A DNA stretch of 64,000 nt from Lyophyllum atratum. Its lineage: Eukaryota; Basidiomycota; Agaricomycetes; Agaricales; Lyophyllaceae. The position numbers were made by a program, and so were the translations under genes. Location of the stretch: positions 310,001 through 374,000 of the forward strand of contig JACGCN010000008.1 in assembly GCA_014905825.1 (NCBI GenBank). Reading direction: 5' to 3'. Shown here piece by piece: positions 54,906-64,000 of this stretch (position 1 is the stretch's first letter; the number at the start of each line of letters is the position of its first letter). The notes beneath the pieces were generated by a model. The model was not told where the DNA came from, made no database searches, and saw only the letters and a program-made list of their open reading frames with translations.

Positions 54906-57081
54906 CATGACGCACAATACATGGCACTCCGCAGGACTGTTGAAGTTCGTAGATAATCTGAATTCTGTAGTAGTAGTAGTAGTATATTACTGGCATGGTC
55001 CAATCGCTGAACACCAGGGTTCCGAGATTATCCCGATGATATGTACAGGCAAGCTATCTATATCTATTATACATCTTTGTCTCGGGCCTATAATCACAAC
55101 TTCCAGCAAGCGAACGGGCTTCGACGTCGATCACTGGAGAGCCATGACTATGGGCATGGGGTGTACTGTTACCGTGTACAACCCCGCTGAGATTTTCTCT
55201 TTTTTTAGGAGTGGGTGTATCATTCAAAAACAGCAGTTTCAGAAATATCAAAGATATAGACTGGTACAGCCTCAAAGAGCTCTAACACTTCATGTGTAAA
55301 TTTTGTAAACAGTCTGATGTATGTTCCGTTCTTCAAGATCATCTTAAGAAGATCAATAGAGGAGACACACGTAATGTCCAAAATGAAGTGACTTATGGCG
55401 TTGGAGGACGTTCAAATCTGTTCTGAAGAAGATACAATTTAAGGGAGGTCTCACGTTCACTTTGGATATAGGCTTGTGACTCCGAGTTGTGAGGTAGCGC
55501 AGATAACCGAGAGTGAGTATGATTCTCCAGAACCGCAATGGTACCAAAGAGGTCTCTGTAAAGAGTGGTGTTACCATTGACCTTTTATGTAGACCCAAGC
55601 TGGTGAAGGTATGATGTCTGCAGTCATCAGAGACTTCCTTCGGGAAGGTCGACATTGAGGATATGGTCGGGGTCAATCTGTGCCATATAGAGCTTCTGGG
55701 CCTCCCATGGGGAAAATTGCCTATAATAGCTCTATATCTAGCATGGTATTACCAACTGAATTTCGCTTGCGTTATTTTGGAAATTGGTAGTGTTCAACAA
55801 AACCTCTTGGGTGGCAGAGATACTGTCTCTGAACAGCGGTAAATTGTCCCTTTATGGAAATCCAAGATTTACCATTGGTAAGAGACGGGCATGTTACAAG
55901 GTTCCTCCGTTATCAAGCATAGTCCTGGTACACTTGGAACAGTCGGCAGGGTTCACTTTGACAGTGCTGATCAACCGTTCAAGCCTTGCTTCGATGCTTG
56001 CCTGTTCAACATGTTCCGCAGCAGTATTGCTTTGAGTAAGCTGTAAATCTATAGGTGTGCTTGAAGTATAGTTTTAAGGATCGAAATGGGCCTGTAGCGG
56101 ATGTGGACTTCCATTCTGAAAAACCCGTACTCAGAGCGGCAGTGCCACAGGCCAAAAAAGTAGGCGCGATGTTTGGCTGTGTCACTCAGACTTGTGGTGC
56201 GGGAGCATTTGAATCTGACGAACGGCCCGGCCAGCCGCTGCACGTGACGAGCAGGGCAGAGGGTTTGCGTCGCGCCGTCGCCATCGTTGTAAACGTCGAC
56301 GACGACGCCAAGGCTCACGACCCCGATAGTCAAGCTATTCACGAATTACTCCGGCACTTGCAGCCACCATCCTACTGCTGTGACCAGCTAAAGACACCCA
56401 TTTGGGGACGTTCTCGGCAGCTTCAAGCATCGACCCACATCAGTTTGGGATGCATAGGAGGGCTTGGTGATCGCGCCATGGGGCCAGAAGCAGTTTGTAT
56501 ATTACTGAGAAGATGAGCAGGCAGTCGAAAGGATCGAGAGGATGGCATGGACGCCGTGGACAACGAACAGAGCTGATGGGGCAGGAGGTGGTTTCAGGTT
56601 TGCCAGGCTCTGAACTGTTTTCACGTCGAGGTACACACAATACGGTTGATTTTTCGACGTAGACTCGTAACCAGTATCTATCAGCTCTAACACAGATCGT
56701 CTTTTGCGGTCTGCTATGCAGGACCTATGGTAAGACGGGATTTATCTGGTTTTTCGGCTTTTGATGATGGTGGTTGGTCCCAAAGTGTCGTCCAGATCAG
56801 ATATCACCTGATGGTAGCCTATGTTTCCAACTTGAAATTGTAACAAGGTGCTGGGACATGGCTATGGCAGATTAGCACTAGATTAGCATTATACTATGAT
56901 AAATTTTGCCATAGACGACGGTATGACAAGGTTGACCTGATTTCAATCAAAGTAGCCTGGAATCGATGACACCAGATCTGACATGGGCCTGAGCAATTCA
57001 AGTCAAGTTACGAGGCGAGTGCAGAGAAATCGAAATCCAGTCCAGTGGCTGTGCAAAATTTGGCCTCCTTCCCCTCCCATC
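54906..57081. other. Intergenic region with relics
   Basis: Holds a short GTA microsatellite (about 54966-54985), a possible minus-strand gene relic (55627-56040), and an open plus frame at 56055-56516 (153 codons) overlapped by a minus frame of 97 codons. Neither of the last two looks like a conserved protein. No promoter or RNA gene recognised. Confidence 0.4.
55627..56040 (-). pseudogene. Possible gene relic, minus strand
   Basis: Two protein-like pieces appear on the minus strand in different frames. VKVNPADCSKCTRTML, with a CxxC spacing, recalls saposin-type segments of sphingomyelinase-like enzymes, a weak impression. Downstream, PWEAQKLYMAQIDPDHILN ends at a double stop (TGA TGA at 55627-55629 and just beyond). 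The frame is not continuous between them. I cannot name the family. Confidence 0.25.
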
Positions 57082-58502
57082 ATGTTCAAATTCGACTTTG
57101 CCCTCGACGACGCGGACATCGACCCCGAATTCGCCATCGACGCCCATCTCGCGCGCGTACACATAACCCCAGACAATGTCACCACACCCGCTGTCTCCCC
57201 CGGACATGCGTTCACGGAACTCCCGATCGAAGAACTCGTGAGGCCTCTTGATAGTGATAGTGATAGTAGAGACGATCTAACACACGATCGGACTCAGTAG
57301 CTCGAGCGTCTCCCCTCCGTCATATCCTACTCCCCCCTCGTCATCCCCATCATCCCCGTCCCCGTCCCTTCCCCCACCCCCGCTCCCCAATCCTCCCCGG
57401 GGCAGGTGACCCTCGTCCGCCGCGATCTCTTCGACGCGCGGTACCAGCTCATCGCGCCCTCCAATGACGATGTGGCCACCAAGAACGAAGAGGAGAAGGA
57501 GAGGGAGAGGGAGAGGGAGGATGGGCTGGCGTTTGTGGAGGCGCCGTCGGACCTGGTGCCGGGCGTGTATGAGGGGGGGCTGAAGACGTGGGAGTGTAGT
57601 GTTGATTTGGGGGGGTGGCTTGCTGGGGGGGAGGAGGGGGATGTACGCGGGAAACGCGTGTTGGAGGTATGCGCCCTTTTCTTCCTTTCTTTTTTCCTTC
57701 CTTTTCTTTTTCGTTTTTTTCTTTTTTGTTTTGTTTTGGGTGAAGGAGGATTGACTGAGTGACTGATTGATGATGCGTGTTGTAGATTGGGTGTGGAACG
57801 GCCGTACCCTCCATGTGCCTCCTTTGCCGGCTGTTCTCCAGCGACCCACCGGACCCAGACGAGAAGGAAACGCAGATCCATCTTCAGGACTACAACCCCT
57901 CCGTCCTCGAGCTTGTTTCCTTCCCCAACCTCCTCCTCACATGGTGTACGTCCCCCCCCCTTCCCCTCTTTCTTCAATTTCCTCGGATCCAAAACACTGA
58001 CACTACGCATAAAACAGACATGTCCCCCGCAGCCGCCCCCGTACGCGCCTCCTCCGCCTCGGCCTCCGCGTCCTCAGCGACTACGACGACGGCGGAGCCC
58101 GCTCCGGACCCGAGCACGCCGGGGGAGCTCCCGATCACGCCCCTCCTCAAATCTGCGTTCCTTAAGGCGTTGGCGGCGTACCGTATTCAACTCCGGTTCT
58201 TCGCGGGGGCGTGGGAGGCGTTTGACGTGCCAAAAGCGCTACCTGGAGGAGACGCGTACGATGTGGTGGTGACCTCAGAAACGATATACAGGACGGAGAG
58301 CGTGCCGGCGCTCCTGGGGCTCATGCGCCGGGCGGGCGGGGGAGCAGGGACGTGTTTCGTAGCGGCGAAGGTGGTGTATTTCGGGGTGGGAGGAGGCGTG
58401 AATGAGTTTGTGGGGGCGGTGCAGGAGGAGGGGGGACGGGTGGAGGGGTGTTGGGAGGGGGGCGTGGGGGTTGGGAGACGGGTTTTGCGTGTTCGGTGGT
58501 AG
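57082..58502 (+). CDS. HPM1: METTL18/Hpm1-like protein histidine N-methyltransferase
   Basis: Four exons: 57082-57237, 57301-57666, 57786-57945 and 58018-58502, about 388 residues, all joins in frame. S-adenosylmethionine-binding methyltransferase motifs: RGKRVLEIGCGTAVPSM (motif I spans an exon join), HLQDYNPSVLE, LTWYMSP, and YDVVVTSETIY, the last typical of the METTL18/Hpm1 family, which methylates a histidine of ribosomal protein uL3. GLKTWECSVDLGGWL upstream is also characteristic. A low-complexity Ala/Ser insert follows MSPAAAP. The start MFKFDFALDD is the first Met in frame and matches the short family N-terminus. Intron 1 (gtgagg..cagtag) uses a downstream tag acceptor. Convergent with HIS5, 89 bases between stop codons. 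Confidence 0.88.
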
Positions 58503-58591
58503 AAGATGAAGAGAGAATAGAGAATGTTGTTTGATATTGAATCCGCAATCTAAGTAATAAAGATATTTATCCGTTCGAAGTAGGGTTAGGC

Positions 58592-59988
58592 TCAGAGCAC
58601 CTCGAGCACAGCACGTAGGCGCTCCACCGCTATCGTGTTCTCCTCCTCGCTCCCTACGGTAATCCGCACACACGCCTCGCAACCCGCCTCCCCCCCACGA
58701 TACCTCACCACCACCCCCTTCTCCTCCGCCAACGCCCTATACACCCTCTTCGCGCGCTCATTGTCCACCTCCCCCCCTCCGCCCCTCCCAAGCACCGGCA
58801 CCAGCACGAAGTTCGCGTCCCCTCCTCCAATGGGTGCGCCGATTTCCGGGATCTGGGCGAGGAGAGAGAGGAGGCGCGTGCGCTGCGTGAGGAGGGTGGT
58901 GATTTTGGAGCGGGAGAGGGAGAGGGAGGGCGGGGAGAGGGCGGAGAGGGCGAGGGAGGCGGTTGGGGTGGAGATGTTGTAGGGGGCTTTGGTGTTTGTG
59001 AGGACTTGGATTAGGGGGGGTTGGGCGAGGGCGATGCCGAGGCTATCAGGGGGCAAGGGGGAGGGGGGTTAGTATTGGGATTTGGGTTGGGGAGGGATGG
59101 GGAGAAGGAGGGGACAAGACGCACCGGATGGCGGCGAGGCCGAAGCCTTTGCTGAGCGTCTGCATCACGACTAGGTTCGCGAACTCGGGGATGAGGGAGA
59201 CGGCGCTTGCTTCATCGCTGGTGAAGTCGATGTAGGCCTCGTCCACCACGATCACGCCCTTGTATGCTGGGTAGGAGAGCAGCTCGCGGATGGAGGAGAG
59301 GGAGAGAAGGGTGCTGGTGGGGTTGCCCGGCGAGCAGAGGAAGATGAGCTTGATCGAGGGGTCAGCGTCGATCGCTTTCTTGATCTGCGTGGATACACGT
59401 CAATTCCGTGTTCGGAGTGCGTAGATGGGAAGCCGGTACCTCGTCGACGCGGATACTGAACCGCCCCCGCTCCCCGCCCTCCCCGTTCGCACCACTCAGC
59501 TCGAGCGGGACCTGCACCACCCCCACGTCGTTCACCTGCGCGCAGACGGCGTACATCCCGTACGTCGGCGGTGTCGTCAGGATCTTCTCCTTCCCCGGCG
59601 CGACGCACACCCGCTGCAGCAGGTCAATAACCTCGTCCGAGCCCACGCCGAGGAACACGTGGTCCGGGCCCGGGAGGGCGCGGAGGGCAGCGAGGCGGGA
59701 TTTGAGGGGGGTGTGGGAGGGGTCGGGGTAGCGGTGGAGGTCGAGGGCGAGGGTCGCGTCGAGGTCGGATGCGCCGGGGATTTGGGAGGAGGGGGAGGTG
59801 GGGGAGGAGGGGAGGATGGAGTGCCCGAGGGCGTTCTCGTTAGCGTCGAGGAGGATGCCGGATTGGTAGTCGTCGCGTGCGCAGCGGTATGGGTGTAAGG
59901 CGAGGACGTTGGGGCGGATCGCGGCTTCGATCGAGAAGTGGGCCGGCTTGGTGGGCGTCGAGGACGCGGGGAGGCCGAGGATTGGCAT
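58592..59988 (-). CDS. HIS5: Histidinol-phosphate aminotransferase
   Basis: Three exons: 59988-59440, 59384-59125 and 59042-58592, about 419 residues, in frame. PLP-dependent aminotransferase fold type I of histidine biosynthesis (imidazole acetol-phosphate plus glutamate to histidinol-phosphate). Seen: N-terminal NVLALHPYRCARDDY, LLDANENALG, LHRYPDPSHTPLK, FLGVGSDEVIDLL, PTYGMYAVCAQVN, FLCSPGNPTS, VVDEAYIDFT, and the Schiff-base lysine in TLSKGFGLAAIRLGIAL. The start MPILGLPASS gives the expected N-terminal length, as in other fungal enzymes. The C-terminal part is Leu/Ser-rich but complete (CVRITVGSEEEN). It is convergent with METTL18. No breaks seen. Confidence 0.93.
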
Positions 59989-60347
59989 AGGGGCGGTGAT
60001 TTGGGGAGGAGAGCAGGAGGAGTCATTTTTAGATTACATTTTTTGCTGAGATTAGATAAGATGCGATGATCTATCAAATCACAATCGTCCCTTGATTGTC
60101 CCTCTGTCATCATACAGCATCATACCAGCTCAATCTCGGCACAGGGTGTGGCGCAGTCACCTTCAGCGTGGTGTGCTTATGGTACGCAAACTTCCTCGAA
60201 TCCTCGAAGTTATATTATGTACCGCCGGGGCACCCTGTGGTTGCACGTCTTGCGAAACCAAGTTCATGATCACTCCTCTGTTTCTCAAGTTACTGTTCAA
60301 ACCCTCAGCCAACCAGCGCCATGCAGGTTCCGCGCTCACCCTCATAT

Positions 60348-60451
60348 GACCGGATGGTGTAATGGCCACACATCTTTGTGATCTCGAGAGAGACTAGGCA
60401 GAGATGCGCCAGTAGCATGCAGAAGAGGCCTGTTCGAATCAGGGTCCGGCA
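60348..60451 (+). repeat. tRNA-like element (SINE or tRNA relic)
   Basis: Perfect A box TGGTGTAATGG (60355-60365) and B box GTTCGAATC (60432-60440). Acceptor-like ends gaccgga and tccggca pair over five bases, and the D stem GTGT/ACAC is perfect. CATCT..AGATG could form an anticodon stem around TTGTGA with an intron-like insert, but the variable region would then be about 20 bases, too long for the tRNA it suggests. Related to the repeats at 415 and 54690. I do not call it a functional tRNA. Confidence 0.45.
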
Positions 60452-60608
60452 CATATGTAAGGTCTCGCTCTGACGAAATACTTTTGGCATTTCGTCTGAC
60501 AGCCTAGAAGAGGCATCAAAAGGTCAAGTTTAAATTCAAACATGGGCTGATAAAAGACTTTATTCCAGACCCAGCCGCCGTGATATAAATAAGAATAATA
60601 TAGATGGG

Positions 60609-60656
<48 letters not shown>

Positions 60657-60693
60657 ACAGAGATAGAGAAGAGACAGAGACCGAGAGAGAGAG
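60609..60693 (+). repeat. GA-rich microsatellite
   Basis: Long run of (ga)n, with scattered gaca interruptions, just downstream of the minus-strand gene ending at 60773. Confidence 0.9.
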
Positions 60694-60772
60694 ACTAATT
60701 GTAGAAAGTATCATATGATCGCGAACCCAACATCCCCCACCGAGGAAACAGAAACCACATTCCTACCACTCG

Positions 60773-63609
60773 TCAGCAGCAGACGGGCCCGTCCCTCTTC
60801 CTCCCCTCCCACCACCCCGCCCATCCCCCAAAATCAAAGTCCTGCTCCAGCCCCCCGCGCTCCGCCTCCTTCATGCGGTAGTGCCACTCCACCACGGTAT
60901 TCACCTCTTTCTCGTTGTACTCGGGGTTCTCGGCTTTCACCTTGCCTATGCGCTTCTCCATGCGCTGGCGGAGGGTCTTGGTGGTGGTGGTTGGATGGGG
61001 AGGGGAGGTGGGAGGGAGGGTGGAGGAAGATGCACGGGGTTCGTCTGACTCGAGGGTATCAGAAACAGGAGGCTGTTGAATTAACGGTGATGAGTAACAC
61101 ATCAAGTGACATTCGGGAAAGAGATACGTACCTTGGGCAAGACCTCCCGAACAGGATACACCTCGGGCTCAACGCACTCTGGCATCTCCACCACTTTCTC
61201 CTTCCCTTTCCCTTTCCCTTCTCCGCCCAAGGAAGATGCACGGGGTTCAGACTCGAGGGTATCAGAGACAGGAGGCTATTCAATAGACGGCGGTGAGTAA
61301 AACATCGAGTGCATTCAGGAAGAGAACACGGACCTTGGGCAAAACCTCCCGAACCGGATACACCTCGGGCTCAACGCACTCCGTCATCTCCACCACTGTC
61401 TCCTTCCCTTTCTCTTTCCCTTCTCCGCCCACTGGGGGTGGGGACGCTGGGATGGTGGGGGTGGTGGTTAGATGGGGAGGGGAGGTGGGAGGGAGGGTGG
61501 AGGAGGATGCACGGGGTTCGGACTCGAGGGTATCAGAAACGGGAGGCTATTAAATCGAGGGTAGTGAGTAAACCATCGAGTTTGGACATGTCGAAAAGAG
61601 ACATGTACCTTGGGCAAGACCTCCCAGACTGGATACACCTCGGGCTCAACGCACTCTGTCATCTCCACCACTATCTCCTTCCCCTTCCCTTTCCCTTCTC
61701 CGCCGACACCATCCGGCACCACCCCACGCACCCAATCGTCGATTCCACTCCCACTCCTCTTAGCATCCTCCTCGCGCTTCAGATGACTCAGAGGCCCAGA
61801 GTACACCTCCCGAGGCTTCTTCCTCGCACGTGGCTTCTGCTCCCTCCGCGCGCTCTTCACCTCCCGCTTCTCCACCTCGGCATTCAGGCGCAGCTCCTCC
61901 TCCAACACCCTCGCGAGCTCCCGTAACCCGGCTTCCATGGATAACACGTCCATGTCCTCGTCATGCTCGGGCTGGACGACGGCGGGGCGGTCGATGAGCG
62001 AGATGTGGGGTTCTAACCCGGCTTCGACCGTGTCGCCGTCTTGGATATCCCGGGGATCCCACTCCAGTTTGTGTTCAAGCTCATGCTCCAGTCCGAGGAG
62101 GAAGGTCTCCAACCCCGCTTCGATGAGGTCCCCGTCCTGCAACTCCTGTGAGTCCCAGGACAGGTTGCAGTCCTCCACGTCCGCGTCCTCTTCGTCGATG
62201 TGAAGAGGCGGCAGGTACTCGTCCATCGCGGCGAAGAGAGCCAGCTCTTCGTCCGATACTGGTACGCGGGTTGCGGAGGAGAGGGAGAGGGAGGGGGCGG
62301 TGGTGAAGGATGCGGTTGGGGTGCTGGCGTCGGGGGAATCGAAGGGCGGGAGGGGACGGTCGGCGTCTTCATCATCTTCTTTGGTGGGGACGGAGCCAGA
62401 GGGCCCGTCATCGTCACTGACCGCGTCTTCATAAATAGAGGCTCCTAGTGTCGTGATTTCTTCTTCTGCGGGGTGTGGTGCCGCTTCCGCCGCCTCTGCG
62501 CGACTCGCAGGTGGCGCGTCTGAGACTGGCATCATGAGGACTCCTACGGCCATCAATCCAACTGCGGCGCGCAAAATTGTACCCCACCTGAGTGGAGCCC
62601 CACGACGAGTCAAAGGCACAGTCCACGGGGTCGTTGGTACTGTCGCTGTTGCAGCTGCGATTCCTTCAGTCGCCATGGTCGAAACGGGGTAGTCCTCCAT
62701 GGCATGCACCACGACTGATGCTTCTCCAGATGGTGCGCCATGCGTGGTACCGGTCGACTGCCCCCCGTTGAACATATCAAACGGTTGGACCAATAGCCTT
62801 TGTAACGCGAGTACACGAGGATGGACACGGAGGGATGGGGCGACGTGGATCCAGAACAGCTTACCCAGAAGCAATGTCCAAGACACGAGCACGAGGAGGA
62901 GGAGGTATTCGCCGGGCAAGTCGAATGGGTTTGGAGGTAGTGGAGGGTCCTCGACATCTGAGCCGGTTGAGGGAGGATCGGGGTCGGGGTCGGGATTGGG
63001 ATCGCCGTCGGGCGGGTCGTCATCTTTATCATTGTCCTCGTCCTCGGCGCTTTCGTCATCCTCTGGGATGCGGCTGGGAGGTGGAGGCTGGGGTGGATCA
63101 CATGGAGGTTTGCGGGAGGGGGTTCTGGGAGTAAAGGTCGATCCGCACTTGCTAGAGATGTACGCTGAACCTGTGGAAGGGGAGTGTCAGCCGCTTATGG
63201 ACGGGGTAGAGAGGAGGTAGAACATACCAGCGCCGACGAGGATTCCGGCAATGGCACAGGCGAGGCCGACGTACAACGGAAGGGCCGATCCGTTCCTTGC
63301 GTCGATGGGCAAGGTCGACGAGGGAAGGATGGGGTCCGGTGTTGTTCGGGTGGGAGGTGGAGGTGTTGGGAGAGTTATATGGTTGATGGGAGGGAGAGCG
63401 GGAGAGGCGAAGAAGTATTGGAGGCTGACGGTGGTGATGGCGATGAGACCAGTGACGGTCTCGCGCTCGATCCTGAAGAGCCCGGCTTTCCGGGGTCGAG
63501 CGCCAGTATGAGAAGGCTTTACGTTGTGTACTGTTGTGCGTAACCTTCGGGTCGAGAGCCTAGGGTGTCTGCGGGTGTGTTTGTGGGTGGAAAAGGTTGT
63601 GAACCACAT
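60773..63609 (-). CDS. Multi-spanning membrane protein of unknown function with duplicated exons
   Basis: Five exons in frame: 63609-63228, 63170-61609, 61546-61334, 61275-61132 and 61072-60773, about 866 residues. Hydrophobic segments: TVTGLIAITTVSLQYFFAS, LPLYVGLACAIAGILVGAG, EYLLLLVLVSWTLLLGKLFW and GTILRAAVGLMAVGVLMM, suggesting an integral membrane protein. The long region after them is acidic, with related pieces DGDLIEAGLETFLLGLEHEL and DGDTVEAGLEPHI, then basic (ARREQKPRARKKPREV). The end of exon 2 and exons 3-4 each repeat VEMTECVEPEVYPV..EVLPK, and exons 3-5 each begin PPVSDTLES. The stop follows RDGPVCC, so a C-terminal CC lipidation site is possible. Family not recognised. Splice sites in the duplicated units are all intact. 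Confidence 0.75.
61020..61640 (-). repeat. Tandem exon-intron duplication
   Basis: Three units, each starting (minus strand) at PPVSDTLESEPRASS, recur at 61546, 61275 and 61072. The exon-end sequence cttgggcaagacctcc-like text recurs at 61611, 61334 and 61133. Unit spacing is about 271 and 203 bases. All exons are phase 0 at both ends, so repeats add or remove without frame change. Confidence 0.8.
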
Positions 63610-64000
63610 TTCGTCTGTTGGGATGATGATGGTTTCGATGAGGAAGTGATACCGGGTTCAAACGTTCATGGAGGGCTTTATAAGACACTGAGGCTGACTG
63701 CATTCTGAGGCTGGCTGGTGGCTGACAAGGTGCGATGAGCTCGATCAGAAGGAACGCGACACGTCACGTCACGTCACCATACCGTGACGACGCGTTGACT
63801 CTCTTCCATCAACTTGCCATCAACTTCCTCGTCGGCGCGTCTCAATGTCCGTGTACTCTTGCATCTGACTGGGACAATGATACCAGTGAGTGGACCGTTC
63901 CCAAAGTCATCACTATTGCCTCCAGCGTTGAATTAGACCCCGATCATAGGATTTGGTATTGGTAACATGTCTACCAGGGCCCAGGACTTGCTAGAAAGTA
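63610..64000. other. Upstream region of the membrane-protein gene; no further gene assigned
   Basis: Likely promoter of the minus-strand gene starting at 63609. 'tataagac' near 63680 reads on the plus strand. A short direct repeat acgtcacgtcacgtca lies near 63760. A plus-strand frame of 76 codons (63735-63965) begins MSSIRRNATRHV; its coding status is undecided. Confidence 0.35.

Noticed and set aside
56055..56516. 153-codon plus ORF as a gene
   Set aside because: Overlapped by an equally open minus frame, no motifs, and it lies in relic-rich spacer.
57277..58010. 190- and 227-codon minus-strand ORFs
   Set aside because: Shadows of GC-rich METTL18 exons. Pro/Ser/Lys low complexity with no conserved motif.
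59408..60113. Plus- and minus-strand frames of 107-178 codons overlapping HIS5
   Set aside because: Out-of-frame shadows of HIS5 exon 1. The HIS5 frame has all catalytic motifs.

Overview
This window is fungal nuclear DNA, most likely from an Agaricomycete (mushroom-forming basidiomycete). Evidence: introns of about 45-65 bases with GT..AG ends, GC-rich housekeeping genes at the right end (METTL18-type and HIS5-type), chromodomain Ty3/Gypsy elements, hAT elements, a Helitron, and TE-linked gene families that I associate from memory with Agaricomycete genomes.

Layout. 1-5.4 kb: repeats, one orphan ORF and gene relics. 5.4-15.8 kb: two divergent genes of unknown function (C on minus, A on plus, start codons about 58 bases apart). 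C has a fold-back MITE in it. A is broken by a 5.5-kb hAT transposon, which itself carries a 526-bp hAT MITE. 16.25-42.5 kb: gene B, an 11-exon gene for a protein of about 1,270 residues with a C-terminal JmjC domain. Its reading frame is intact across all exons, but one 66-base intron has received a 21.8-kb nest of transposons: a minus-strand chromovirus (I) that contains a complete plus-strand chromovirus (II), two 526-bp MITEs and one fold-back MITE. 44.9-54.6 kb: a decayed autonomous Helitron (Rep, Pif1-like helicase, and a C-terminal USP-like peptidase domain) broken by two 606-bp MITEs and a 590-bp TRIM whose LTRs carry tRNA-like Pol III boxes. 54.6-57 kb: repeats and relics. 57-64 kb: ordinary host genes, METTL18 (+) and HIS5 (-) convergent, then a minus-strand membrane-protein gene with tandemly duplicated exons.

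Nesting gives a history. Nearly every insertion keeps exact target-site duplications (8 bp for hAT and its MITEs, 5 bp for LTR elements and the TRIM, 3 bp for fold-back MITEs), so boundaries are given to the base. The LTR pairs look identical (II, TRIM) or differ by about one base in 672 (I), so these insertions are recent. The most unusual items are a conserved extra ORF after pol in both chromoviruses, the TRIM with tRNA-like boxes in its LTR, a strictly spaced motif (TCTGTAC-N5-TTTAYGTAAT) repeated between genes across 44 kb, and the intact JmjC gene split by a 21.8-kb transposon nest.

Limits: exon edges were read by eye from splice consensus and frame. Family names rest on motifs seen here and on memory, with no database search. 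No Helitron termini could be fixed.
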